Below the pieces are notes generated by a model. It did not search any database. It was not told the DNA's origin and was given only the letters and a program-made list of their open reading frames with translations. A stretch of 42,310 bases of DNA from NCBI GenBank assembly GCA_003134815.1, contig PLCO01000018.1, forward strand, positions 1-42,310. The letters run 5' to 3'. This stretch comes from Acidobacteriaceae bacterium. Lineage in GTDB: Bacteria > Acidobacteriota > Terriglobia > Terriglobales > Acidobacteriaceae. A program made the translations under genes and the position numbers. The stretch's first letter is position 1; each line of letters starts with the position of its first letter. Positions 26,584-34,268 of the stretch are shown piece by piece.

Positions 26584-27450
26584 GTGCAGAGCGAATTCAA
26601 ATTGCGGGCAACATTCCGCGGACTAGTCGATAAGGCCGCAACGATTCTGGCGGTGCTGTCGACTGTCCTGGTCATTCTGCCGCTCGTGGCAATCTTCATT
26701 TATCTCATCTTCAAGGGCGCCAGCTCGCTGAATCTCGATTTCTTCATCAAGAATCCCGTGCCAGTTGGCGAGACAGGCGGCGGAATGGCCAATGCGATCG
26801 TCGGCTCGGTCACGCTTCTCGCTCTCGCCAGCCTCATTGGAGTTCCCATCGGCATTGGTGGCGGTGTCTACCTTGCCGAATTTGGCCGCGGCACCAAGCT
26901 GGCTAACGCCGTCCGCTTCACCGCCGATGTGCTTAATGGTGTTCCTTCCATCGTGATGGGCCTCGCCGCTTACGCGTTGATCGTAGTGCCGCAACATCAT
27001 TTCTCGGCTTTCGCGGGCGGCATTGCGCTTGGCATCATGATGATCCCCACTATCTGCCGCACCACTGAGGAGATGCTTCTCATGGTTCCCCATGCTGTGC
27101 GCGAAGCAGCGCTGGGCCTCGGCGTTCCCAACTGGCGCGCGGTACTCTCCATCACCATCAAGACCGCATCGCCAGGCATCATCACCGGCTGCATGCTGGC
27201 ATTCGCGCGCGTCGCCGGAGAAACAGCGCCGCTCATCTTTACCGCCCTTGGCAATGACTTCTGGAGCACCAGCCTCAATGAGCCTATTGCCGCTCTTCCC
27301 CTGCAAATTTATGTTTACGCCATCTCTCCCTACGACGACTGGCACCGGCTGGCCTGGGCGGGAGCGCTGGTTTTAATTGTTCTCATTGTGCTCGCCGTTT
27401 CACTCGTCCGTTTTGTCACCAGCCGCGGCGTCTTGAAAGGGGCAAGCTAG
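26584..27450 (+). CDS. pstA: phosphate ABC transporter permease PstA
   Basis: The second permease of the phosphate importer, 288 residues with six membrane spans. Markers are GGGMANAIVGSVTLLALASL, GGGVYLAEFGRGTKLANAVR, LNGVPSIVMGLAAY, VPHAVREAALGLGVPNWRAV (EAA loop, docking on PstB) and GCMLAFARVAGETAPLIFTA. Start GTG 26584 has GGAAAG a few bases upstream. It follows pstC by 49 bases. The stop is three bases before the upstream arm of a large stem that covers the pstB ribosome-binding site, so translation of pstA may control that of pstB. Confidence 0.96.
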   Translation: MQSEFKLRATFRGLVDKAATILAVLSTVLVILPLVAIFIYLIFKGASSLNLDFFIKNPVPVGETGGGMANAIVGSVTLLALASLIGVPIGIGGGVYLAEFGRGTKLANAVRFTADVLNGVPSIVMGLAAYALIVVPQHHFSAFAGGIALGIMMIPTICRTTEEMLLMVPHAVREAALGLGVPNWRAVLSITIKTASPGIITGCMLAFARVAGETAPLIFTALGNDFWSTSLNEPIAALPLQIYVYAISPYDDWHRLAWAGALVLIVLIVLAVSLVRFVTSRGVLKGAS

Positions 27451-27453
27451 ACG

Positions 27454-27562
27454 GCATTTCTCCTTCGAGATTGCTGTCTTGAGATTTGAGTGATGTGTCG
27501 ATTTCTTGTTGAAATCGACACCGCAATGTTTCGCTTTTAGCCAAGGTCCGAAGGAGAAATGC
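27454..27562 (+). promoter_or_regulatory. long-range stem over the pstB ribosome-binding site
   Basis: GCATTTCTCCTTCG (27454-27467) is a perfect 14-base inverted copy of CGAAGGAGAAATGC (27549-27562). The downstream arm contains AAGGAG, the pstB Shine-Dalgarno sequence. Between the arms lies a second perfect hairpin: GTGTCGATTTC (27495-27505), loop TTGTT, GAAATCGACAC (27511-27521). No T-run follows, so it is not a terminator. It could hide the pstB start until the ribosome finishing pstA covers the first arm, or it could be a small palindromic mobile unit; no target duplication was seen. Confidence 0.7.
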
Positions 27563-27566
27563 GCAC

Positions 27567-28325
27567 GTGGGAGTCGGAATTGAAGTAACGAATCTGAATG
27601 CGTGGTACGGCACTAATCACACGCTGCAGGATATCAATCTGAATATCCCCGCCAACCAGGTCACGGCGCTGATCGGCCCTTCCGGCTGCGGCAAGAGCAC
27701 CTTTGTGCGCTGCCTGAACCGCATGCACGAGACCAATCCCATCGCGCGCGTTACCGGAACCGTCCGCATTGGCGACCTCGACATTTATAACGACACGACG
27801 CCGGTCGAAATCCGCCGCCGCGTGGGCATGGTCTTCCAGCGCCCCAATCCTTTCCCCACAATGTCCATCTACGATAACGTCTCCGCCGGCCTCAAGCTCA
27901 ACGGCTACTCCAACCGCCGCTCCCTTGACGAAGTCGTCGAAAAGTCCCTCAAGAACTCCGCACTCTGGGACGAGGTCAAGGACGACCTGAAAAAGAAATC
28001 CGGTGCCAGCCTCTCCGGCGGCCAGCAGCAGCGCCTCTGCATCGCGCGCGCCCTCGCCGTCGACCCCGAAGTTCTGTTGATGGACGAGCCTGCCTCGGCA
28101 CTCGATCCCGTATCGACTTCCAAAATTGAGGACCTCATCTTCCAACTAAAGTCGCAGTACACGATCGTGATTGTGACGCATAATATGCAGCAGGCGGCCC
28201 GCGTGGCGGAGAAGACAGGCTTCTTCCTCAACGGCCGCATGGTCGAGTTCGATTCGACCCACAAAATCTTCACCAATCCTTCCGACAAGCGCACGGAGGA
28301 TTACATCACGGGCAGGTTTGGATGA
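27567..28325 (+). CDS. pstB: phosphate ABC transporter ATP-binding protein PstB
   Basis: The cytoplasmic ATPase that powers phosphate import. It has Walker [10 protein letters not shown] (37-45), the Q-loop [18 protein letters not shown], the ABC signature [16 protein letters not shown], Walker [14 protein letters not shown] and the H-loop [11 protein letters not shown]. Length of 252 residues is standard. GTG 27567 lies ten bases after AAGGAG, which is itself inside a 14-bp stem. An out-of-frame ATG at 27559 opens only a nine-codon frame. The gene overlaps phoU by four bases (ATGA). Confidence 0.97.
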   Translation: MGVGIEVTNLNAWYGTNHTLQDINLNIPANQVTALIGPSGCGKSTFVRCLNRMHETNPIARVTGTVRIGDLDIYNDTTPVEIRRRVGMVFQRPNPFPTMSIYDNVSAGLKLNGYSNRRSLDEVVEKSLKNSALWDEVKDDLKKKSGASLSGGQQQRLCIARALAVDPEVLLMDEPASALDPVSTSKIEDLIFQLKSQYTIVIVTHNMQQAARVAEKTGFFLNGRMVEFDSTHKIFTNPSDKRTEDYITGRFG

Positions 28326-29101
28326 CACGCATACGTTTTCAACAGAGCCTCGAAGACCTGAAGGAGAATCTCCTGGTCATGGCCGGGCTCGCCGAGCAGG
28401 CGATTCAGCGCGCCATTGAGGCTTATCGAGTTCGCGACCTCTCCATCTGCGACCTCGTCAGCCGCAGCGAAATCGCCATCAACCGCATGGAGCGCGACAT
28501 CGACCAGGCTGCGCTCGACTTGCTCGCCATGGAGCAGCCCATGGCCATCGATTTGCGCTTCATCCTCGCCGTCATCAAGATCAACGCCGATCTTGAGCGC
28601 GTGGGCGACGCCGCTAAAAGCATCAGCGACCGCGTCCGGCACATGGAGCGCCTGGGCGCCGTCGACCTGCCCGTCGACATTCCGCGCATGGCCTCAATGG
28701 CCGCCGACATGGTGCGCAAAAGTCTGCAGTCCTTTATTGAAGGCGATGCCGAGCTGGCTCGCGGCGTTCTCACCATGGACGATGCCGTCGACCAGATGAA
28801 CCGCTCTGCCTTCCGCGCGCTCACAAAAGTTATGGAGGAGCAGAGCCATCTTGCTCCGCAGGCTCTGAACGCGCTCATGATCTGCCGAAGCCTCGAGCGC
28901 GTGGGCGATCATGCCACGAACATTGCGGAAGACGTCATCTTCTGGGTTCAGGGCGCCGACGTTCGCCATCATAAGAGCGTGCTGAAAGCTGCCGCCAACG
29001 CCGCAGCGGCAGCAGCGGCGGCCGAAACCGCGCCGGCTGTGCCTGCCGTCACGAATCCGGACGGCACTGTGCCCATCGACGCCGCTCCAGCCAAAAGCTG
29101 A
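28322..29101 (+). CDS. phoU: phosphate signalling protein PhoU
   Basis: PhoU couples the Pst transporter to the PhoR/PhoB system and dampens phosphate uptake. It has two three-helix PhoU repeats, each with the metal-cluster motif: [13 protein letters not shown] (first) and [14 protein letters not shown] (second). After about residue 215 there is a low-complexity Ala/Pro-rich tail ([20 protein letters not shown]) not found in E. coli PhoU. Its start overlaps the pstB stop, showing translational coupling. A strong terminator 70 bases downstream ends the operon. Confidence 0.95.
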   Translation: MTRIRFQQSLEDLKENLLVMAGLAEQAIQRAIEAYRVRDLSICDLVSRSEIAINRMERDIDQAALDLLAMEQPMAIDLRFILAVIKINADLERVGDAAKSISDRVRHMERLGAVDLPVDIPRMASMAADMVRKSLQSFIEGDAELARGVLTMDDAVDQMNRSAFRALTKVMEEQSHLAPQALNALMICRSLERVGDHATNIAEDVIFWVQGADVRHHKSVLKAAANAAAAAAAAETAPAVPAVTNPDGTVPIDAAPAKS

Positions 29102-29114
29102 CGCTAAATATTCT

Positions 29115-29158
29115 CAAACGCAGATTTTCGCAAACCCGGATTTCGCAAACCCAGATCT
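29115..29158 (+). repeat. short tandem repeat after phoU
   Basis: TTTCGCAAACCCGGA (29127-29141) and TTTCGCAAACCCAGA (29141-29155) are near-identical 15-base neighbours, with partial units on each side (CTCAAACGCAGATT, TCTTCGCC). Confidence 0.5.
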
Positions 29159-29170
29159 TCGCCTAAACAA

Positions 29171-29196
29171 AAGCCCCGCTCATCGCGGGGCTTTTT
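29171..29196. terminator. bidirectional Rho-independent terminator
   Basis: AAGCCCCGC (29171-29179) pairs with GCGGGGCTT (29185-29193) around TCATC. T-runs follow on plus (CTTTTTCG) and on minus (CTTTTGTTT), so it can end both pstCAB-phoU and the cpoB end of the Tol-Pal cluster. Confidence 0.88.
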
Positions 29197-29228
29197 CGTT
29201 GCGTAGTTGGACCAGTGATTCCGCGCCA

Positions 29229-29270
29229 AAAGCTAATAGCTAAAGGCCAGAAGCTAGTAGCTAGTAGCTG
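29229..29270. repeat. GCTAG-type intergenic repeat, second locus
   Basis: AAAAGCTAATAGCTAAAGG followed by CCAGAAGCTAGTAGCTAGTAGCTG: same word family as 16874-16992 and 30440-30458 (CAGAAGCTAGTAGCT matches 14 of 16 positions of the shared core). Confidence 0.65.
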
Positions 29271-29276
29271 TCTTCC

Positions 29277-30251
29277 CTACCGCGCCGGCGCCGTCGTGGT
29301 CGTCTTCACTCCCATCGCCGTCAGCTTGGCGCGCGCGGCCCTTGCCTCGGGCGTCTGCGGATGGCGCTGGATGAGCGAGCGCAGTTCGTGTTCGCCTTCC
29401 TCGCGCTTGTCCATCGCGATCAAGGCGAACCCTTTATGCAGTTGCGCCGCCGCCGCTTTGGCATTGCCGCTGAAACCCTCCAGCACCGCGTTATAGTTGC
29501 TGATCGCAGTCTGATAGTCCTTTTGCTGGTACGCAATCTCGCCCAGATAAAACTGCGCCGTTCCCGCCACATCGTCCAGAGGGTAGAAGTGCACGATGTC
29601 CTGGAACTCTCCTTGCGCCACCTGATAACGTCCAGCGTTGTAATCGCGCTCGCCTGCCTGCAGAGTCTCCTGTAACGGCGGCGCCTGCTGCGCGGGAGCC
29701 TGGCCCGTTCCGGTTCCCGGTGTTGTCCCGTTTGGCAGTGCCGATCCTGAACCGGATCCAGGGCCACCCGACCCTGAGGCGCCTGGCTCTGTCCCACTTT
29801 GTCCTGCCGCGCCCGGCTGCGGCTGTGCCTGCGCCGCCTGCATTGCCTGTAGCTGCGTCTGCAGGTCCTGCACCGTCTTGTCCAGCTTGGTGATGCGCGC
29901 TTTCAGCTCGTCCACTGAGTCATTCAGCGTCTGCGTTTGCCCGGAGACGGCGTCGAGTTTTGCGCTCGCTGAATCGTTCTGCGAGTTGATCTTCTGTTGC
30001 AGCGCGGTCATCGCCGCCGTCACCTGGGTTGCCTGGTCGGCACTTTGCTGCGCCAGGTGCTCCAGCACGCCCATGCGCGCATCCAGTGTGGATTGCAGCC
30101 GCTGCACCGCATCCAGCAACTGTTGCACCTGGGTTTGCAGTTCGACGGTCTCCTTTGAGACCGCGTGCGCGGGCATTGCAGCGGACCCAAACAGAAGAAT
30201 CAGCGCCGTAACCGCGAGCAGACGTTGGCGAAGAGAGCTTGATTTGTGCAT
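29277..30251 (-). CDS. cpoB: cell-division coordinator CpoB (YbgF) homologue
   Basis: A periplasmic partner of the Tol-Pal machine that links peptidoglycan synthesis and outer-membrane constriction. A signal peptide (LLAVTALILLFGSAAMPAHA) is followed by a long coiled coil (about 33-140, heptads such as LQTQVQQLLDAVQRLQSTLD), a Gly/Ser/Pro/Gln-rich linker (about 143-195) and C-terminal TPRs (ERDYNAGRYQVAQGEF, YLGEIAYQQKDYQTAISNYN, AAAQLHKGFALIAMDKREEG). Domain order is as in E. coli CpoB. ATG 30251 is chosen (AGGAAGG nine bases upstream); a TTG two codons earlier is the alternative. Last gene of the cluster after pal. Confidence 0.9.
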   Translation of the reverse strand: MHKSSSLRQRLLAVTALILLFGSAAMPAHAVSKETVELQTQVQQLLDAVQRLQSTLDARMGVLEHLAQQSADQATQVTAAMTALQQKINSQNDSASAKLDAVSGQTQTLNDSVDELKARITKLDKTVQDLQTQLQAMQAAQAQPQPGAAGQSGTEPGASGSGGPGSGSGSALPNGTTPGTGTGQAPAQQAPPLQETLQAGERDYNAGRYQVAQGEFQDIVHFYPLDDVAGTAQFYLGEIAYQQKDYQTAISNYNAVLEGFSGNAKAAAAQLHKGFALIAMDKREEGEHELRSLIQRHPQTPEARAARAKLTAMGVKTTTTAPAR

Positions 30252-30439
30252 ATTCAATGACCTTCCTGAATCAAAGAATCCCTGACTAGAACATACGGCA
30301 GCCGGCCATGCGGGGCGAGGCTACCGCGTCAGCTGAAATTCGTTTTGCTGCCGTTAATTTGTAGTGGACCCTCACCCCATCGCAAGCCGCGCTTACCCCG
30401 CTCCGTCAATCCACCGCCAGTTTTGCATCGCCACGGAAA

Positions 30440-30461
30440 AGGCTAGAAGCTAGCAGCTTCT
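30440..30461. repeat. GCTAG-type intergenic repeat, third locus
   Basis: AGGCTAGAAGCTAGCAGCT (30440-30458) is identical over 19 bases to 16959-16977. It lies eight bases before the pal stop codon end, in the pal-cpoB gap. Confidence 0.7.
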
Positions 30462-30468
30462 TGCTGCC

Positions 30469-31215
30469 TCACCGGTCGATCGTGAACCCGTCTCTGCGGT
30501 TCAACTGCCAGCACTCTTCGGTTGAATCGGAGCAGAACGGCTTTTCCTTGCCGTAGCTGATCACGCGAATGCGATCGGTCGCGATGCCTGCTGTCACCAG
30601 CGCAGTCTTTGCCGCTTCAGCGCGATTCTGGCCCAGCACCAGGTTGTACTCGTCCGATCCGCGCTCGTCGCAGTAGCCGCCGATCGCGATCTTGATCTCG
30701 GGGTGCGCATTTAGATAATCGGCGTTCTTCGCCAGAATTGCCTGCGCGTCGCCGCGAATATCGTACGTATCATAATCAAAGAAAATCGGTTGCACCCGCG
30801 CGTTGAACTCTTCCTCCGCGCTCATGGACCTGCTGGGCACGCTGATCGCCGGTGGCGAATTCACCGTTACGGATGCCGATGCGTCAGCCGTGAGGCTACC
30901 CCCGCGAGCCACCAGATGATAGGTAGTCGACTCCGACGGTGTTACGGTCTTTACACCCACCGAGGGAACGTCGCCGATGCCGTCAATCGAAATCGAGGTT
31001 GCGTTGGTCGTCGCCCAGCGCAGTTGCACCTGGTCTCCAGCCGATATCACTGTCGGAGTCGCGGTCAGTTGTGCTGTCGGCACCCCTCCATTCTCGGTCG
31101 GCGCCGTTTCATTCGCTGGGGGCAATGTCGCGGTCTTCTTCTTGCCGCAACCCGAGACAGCGGTCAGTGCGACAAGCAAAAGAGCAATCGAGAAAATGGA
31201 TTTCTGTGTCTTCAA
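30469..31215 (-). CDS. pal: peptidoglycan-associated lipoprotein Pal, with Ig-like insert
   Basis: An outer-membrane lipoprotein that tethers the membrane to peptidoglycan and works with TolB. TTG 31215 is chosen: AAGGAG lies seven bases upstream and it opens the lipoprotein signal MKTQKSIFSIALLLVALTAV with lipobox VSGC (Cys23). Unlike E. coli Pal there is a beta-rich Ig-like region of about 75 residues (about 52-122, PTVISAGDQVQLRWATTNA ... STTYHLVARGG) between the lipid anchor and the OmpA domain. The latter has IFFDYDTYDIR, IGGYCDERGSDEYNLVLGQNR (diaminopimelate-binding Asp/Arg, in part) and RIRVISYGKEKP. Follows tolB with a 240-base gap. Confidence 0.92.
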   Translation of the reverse strand: MKTQKSIFSIALLLVALTAVSGCGKKKTATLPPANETAPTENGGVPTAQLTATPTVISAGDQVQLRWATTNATSISIDGIGDVPSVGVKTVTPSESTTYHLVARGGSLTADASASVTVNSPPAISVPSRSMSAEEEFNARVQPIFFDYDTYDIRGDAQAILAKNADYLNAHPEIKIAIGGYCDERGSDEYNLVLGQNRAEAAKTALVTAGIATDRIRVISYGKEKPFCSDSTEECWQLNRRDGFTIDR

Positions 31216-31267
31216 GGGAATTCTCCTTCTCAAAAAAGGTCAAGTCACCACGCTATTTCAGTCGATT

Positions 31268-31313
31268 CGATCAATTCCGATCAGTCTTGTCCGATCATTT
31301 TTGATCAATCGGA
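31268..31313. promoter_or_regulatory. GATCA repeat cluster upstream of pal
   Basis: TCCGATCA occurs twice, 14 bases apart (31276-31283, 31290-31297). It is preceded by TTCGATCAA and followed by the palindrome TTGATCAA (31301-31308) and an inverted ATCGGA. Four GATC sites lie within about 40 bases in the pal leader (tolB-pal gap). It could be a protein-binding array or a methylation-sensitive site; no promoter elements were placed. Confidence 0.35.
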
Positions 31314-31455
31314 TTTTCTTGTTCTCTCGGCGCGCCTTCCGATATCAGCGTCCCTAAAATGATAGTTCATTGAATCTGTCATCGTGGTTAACGATCTTGG
31401 TAAATGATGCAGGTTAATTCCCGGGAACGCGCCTTACCGGCTGCCGCCTGAAAGC

Positions 31456-32811
31456 TCACTTCCAGCTCCAATTTGGCATCGAATTGTCGCCGGAGAAGGT
31501 CAGTTGCTGTTGGCCGGTGCCGTCCGCCAGCATCGTCCAAATCTGCGTTCGGTGCCCGATCTGCCGCTGAAACACAAGGTGGCGTCCGTCGGGCGACCAC
31601 GATGGAAAGTCGTTGTTGCCCGCTTCGTGCGTGGCCTGCAGCCAGTTCTTGCTGGCAATGTCCATGATGTAGACGTCCTGGCCGCCGGGATCGCCGGGGC
31701 CGTACTTGCGATTCCAGCAGTACGCCAGCAGGCCGCCATTGGGCGCCCACGAGGGAGAGATGGCATAACCGCCGTCGGTCATGCGCTGCACATTGGCGCC
31801 ATCCTTGTCCATCATGTAGATCTGCGGTTCGCCCGTCCGCCCGCTGACAAATGCAAGCTGATTGCCGGTGCGCGGATTCCAAACCGGCGAAACATCGGAG
31901 CCGAAAGACGAGATACTGTGCGCGCTGGAGCCGCTCACGTCTGAGATCCAGATGTCTGGATGGCCGCCGCGCGCCGAGGAGAAAGCAATCTGCAGCCCAT
32001 CTGGCGACCAAGCCGGCGACTGGTTGCTGCCTCCCGCGGACCCGCCGGGAAAACTCACCAGGCGATTCAGGTCCTGCGAAAACATGCGAATCGCCCACCC
32101 GTCACCTCCCAGCGAAGCGAACGCAATCCGGGAATTATCGGGTGAGATGCGCGGAGAGATCGAAATGCTGCCCAGATGCGTAACGGCGTGCTGATTGGCC
32201 CCGTCGTAGTCCATCACCCAGATTTCTTTTGATCCGGTGCGATTGCTCACGAAGTAGATTTTCGTTTCGGCAATGCCATTGATCGCGCCGCCCAGCCGGT
32301 AGATGATCTCGTCGGCAAAACGGTGCGCAACCGTACGCGCCATCTCCTGGCTCGCCGCCTCGTTGTACTGTTTGGCCAGCACCGGCGCGCTGCCCGCATT
32401 TCGTGCGTCCGTCAGCCATCCGTAGACGGCCAGCCTGCCGTTGGTGGCAGAAAGCGCTCCAAAGGCCACCATTGCCGCGCTGGCTGGCGCAGCCGACCAT
32501 TGGTCGGCGACGAACTCCTGCGGCGATCCCGGCATCGCCTGCGGCGCAAGACTCTTTGACACCATGTCGAATATGCCAGCGCTTGTCAGGTCGTTATAAA
32601 GCGTGGAATCGAAGACCGCCTTCAGCGGCGCCGTCCCAGGATCGTTCCCCACGGACTTGAAGTCGGCCGCAGCCAGGCGAATGCGCTCATTACCCAGGTT
32701 GGTTCCCGTGTGTACCCAGTCCTGTGCGGAGATTTGCGGCGCAGAAATATACGCCAGTGAAACTAAGAACAGGGGCCATTGCCGGGAAAAGATCCAAAAT
32801 GTTGCCTTCAT
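31456..32811 (-). CDS. tolB: Tol-Pal system beta-propeller TolB
   Basis: A periplasmic protein that shuttles between Pal and TolA. It has a signal peptide (WPLFLVSLAYISAPQISAQ), an N-terminal alpha/beta domain (about 30-170: RIRLAAADFKSV, YNDLTSAGIFDMVSKS) and then six PD40 propeller blades, e.g. FVSNRTGSKEIWVMDYDGAN, RISPDNSRIAFAS, SPAWSPDGLQIAFSSARGGH and FPSWSPDGRHLVFQRQIG. Length of 451 residues is normal. ATG 32811 is selected because it opens the signal peptide; the AGGAAGG upstream is a little far (about 11 bases). The longer reading frame adds 17 polar residues. Upstream on the same strand is the TonB/TolA gene. Confidence 0.93.
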   Translation of the reverse strand: MKATFWIFSRQWPLFLVSLAYISAPQISAQDWVHTGTNLGNERIRLAAADFKSVGNDPGTAPLKAVFDSTLYNDLTSAGIFDMVSKSLAPQAMPGSPQEFVADQWSAAPASAAMVAFGALSATNGRLAVYGWLTDARNAGSAPVLAKQYNEAASQEMARTVAHRFADEIIYRLGGAINGIAETKIYFVSNRTGSKEIWVMDYDGANQHAVTHLGSISISPRISPDNSRIAFASLGGDGWAIRMFSQDLNRLVSFPGGSAGGSNQSPAWSPDGLQIAFSSARGGHPDIWISDVSGSSAHSISSFGSDVSPVWNPRTGNQLAFVSGRTGEPQIYMMDKDGANVQRMTDGGYAISPSWAPNGGLLAYCWNRKYGPGDPGGQDVYIMDIASKNWLQATHEAGNNDFPSWSPDGRHLVFQRQIGHRTQIWTMLADGTGQQQLTFSGDNSMPNWSWK

Positions 32812-32857
32812 GCGATGTGCAATCCTTCCTGTTGGGGTAACAGAGGTTTGTGCGCAC

Positions 32858-32966
32858 GCCACTAACCATTAACCACTTCCGACGTTTCACCGCCGACCGA
32901 GCCAACCACTCCTGCCGTTCCACCACCGACCAGACTAGCCACTAACCACTAATCACTAACCACTGC
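32858..32966. repeat. CACTAACCA-type intergenic repeat
   Basis: GCCACTAACCA occurs at 32858-32868 and again at 32938-32948, each time embedded in more degenerate units (ATTAACCACTTCC; CTAATCACTAACCACTGCC). In the middle, three CCGACC-type words (CGCCGACCGAGCC, CCACCGACCAGAC) repeat. It fills the tolA/tonB-tolB gap. Confidence 0.6.
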
Positions 32967-32969
32967 CTT

Positions 32970-33749
32970 TCAATACTCGCAGTAGTACGAGACCTTCAAC
33001 GTACTCTGATTATAGTTCGACGGTAGCTGCCCAAACGTATCCACGCGCTGCGCGCCGAGCAGGCAGGATCGGTCCAGCGTCGGACTTCCGCTTGAGGTGT
33101 CGATTTGCGGTCCGCTGTGGCTGCCGTCACGGTAAATGGAAAAAACCAGGAACACCCGCGCGCCCTTCGGCGTTCGCGGATCTACTTGTCCCTTGTCCCA
33201 GCTCTGCGACATTTTGCGATTGATCTGGTCAACATACCACGGGAACAAGCTGGCGAAGTTGTTGTCGCCAACCGTCGTTGGGCCGGCCGATCCGAGCTGC
33301 ATCTGATGCGGCATCACCGAACCCTTCTGCTCGCCGTACTGCGCCACATTCGTTTTGGGCGGTGGCTGGTGCTGTTGCGTCTTCGGAATGTTCTTTACCG
33401 TGGGCTTTACCGGCTTGCCCGGGATTGGAATCGCTGTCTCGTCTATGTGTTTTTGCTCTTTGGGACTCGGCGCTGCCGGCGCCTGGCTCGGCGTCTCCGT
33501 TGCCAACACATTCTGGTTGACCTGATCGGCCGGCAATGGGATTGTATTCGTCAGCGTCACCTGCATCGATCCGCCCGAGCCGGGGGTGCCCCAGTAGTTG
33601 TGATGAAACAGGCCCATCGCCCACGCGTAAGACAAGAGCATCGCCGCGATTACCAGATGCAGTCCCACCGAACCCGCCGCGGGTCCGGCAAGCGGCTCCG
33701 GCGTCAGTTCCAGCTCCAGGTGTCTGCTGCTTTCAAGAACGCTGCTCAT
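32970..33749 (-). CDS. TonB/TolA-type energy transducer
   Basis: A 259-residue protein with one N-terminal membrane span (VGLHLVIAAMLLSYAWAMGL), a Pro/Lys/Gln-rich periplasm-spanning stretch (about 85-150, with PSPKEQKHIDE, PIPGKPVKPTVKNIPK) and a C-terminal TonB_C-like domain (SLFPWYVDQINRKMSQSWD, ARVFLVFSIYRDGSHSGPQI, STLKVSYYCEY). By position between tolR and tolB it does the job of TolA, but its C-terminus looks like TonB. It may also energise TonB receptors. Two cysteines in the final domain may form a disulfide. Ribosome-binding site weak. Confidence 0.85.
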   Translation of the reverse strand: MSSVLESSRHLELELTPEPLAGPAAGSVGLHLVIAAMLLSYAWAMGLFHHNYWGTPGSGGSMQVTLTNTIPLPADQVNQNVLATETPSQAPAAPSPKEQKHIDETAIPIPGKPVKPTVKNIPKTQQHQPPPKTNVAQYGEQKGSVMPHQMQLGSAGPTTVGDNNFASLFPWYVDQINRKMSQSWDKGQVDPRTPKGARVFLVFSIYRDGSHSGPQIDTSSGSPTLDRSCLLGAQRVDTFGQLPSNYNQSTLKVSYYCEY

Positions 33750-33783
33750 GATTCTTTTCGAGGCTCACTCGTCGGCACTCTGC

Positions 33784-34221
33784 TTAATTCGCGCTCCCCG
33801 CCGAGCCTTTCAACTCAAGCGGTTGCGTCACGATCGACACATTCGTGATGCCTGACAGCTTCACCGCGTCCATCACGCTGGCGAAGGCGCCGAACGGCAC
33901 CCGCTCGTCGCTACGCAAATAAATCGCCTGGTGCGCGGGGTCCACGCCCGCCTGATGCAAGCGCGCCGGAAGATCGTGCACGTTCACCGGCTGGTCGTTG
34001 AGAAACACGTTTTGATCGCGGTCGATGGTCACCACCATTCGCTCTTCAGTGATCTGTTTCACCGTCCGCGTCTTCGGCACATTCACTTCAATCCCGGACT
34101 GCAGCACCGGCTCGGTAATCATGAAGATCACCAGAAGCACCAGCACCACGTCCACCAGCGGAGTAATGTTGATCTCCGCCAGCGAACTTCGAGTTTGTCC
34201 GTTCATTGTTGTGAATGCCAA
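33784..34221 (-). CDS. tolR: ExbD/TolR biopolymer transport protein
   Basis: The plug/stator subunit of the proton-driven TolQ-TolR motor in the inner membrane. A single span, INITPLVDVVLVLLVIFMI, carries the conserved proton-binding Asp24. A periplasmic ExbD fold follows (VNVPKTRTVKQITEERMVVT, IYLRSDERVPFGAFASVMDA). The start is TTG 34221: GGAG lies eight bases upstream, while the in-frame ATG at 34206 is 23 bases away and would be badly placed. 145 residues is the family length. Confidence 0.94.
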   Translation of the reverse strand: MAFTTMNGQTRSSLAEINITPLVDVVLVLLVIFMITEPVLQSGIEVNVPKTRTVKQITEERMVVTIDRDQNVFLNDQPVNVHDLPARLHQAGVDPAHQAIYLRSDERVPFGAFASVMDAVKLSGITNVSIVTQPLELKGSAGSAN

Positions 34222-34268
34222 GCTGAATTCTCCGCTCGAGCCAGAACACTCGATCCCCGTCTGAGCCC

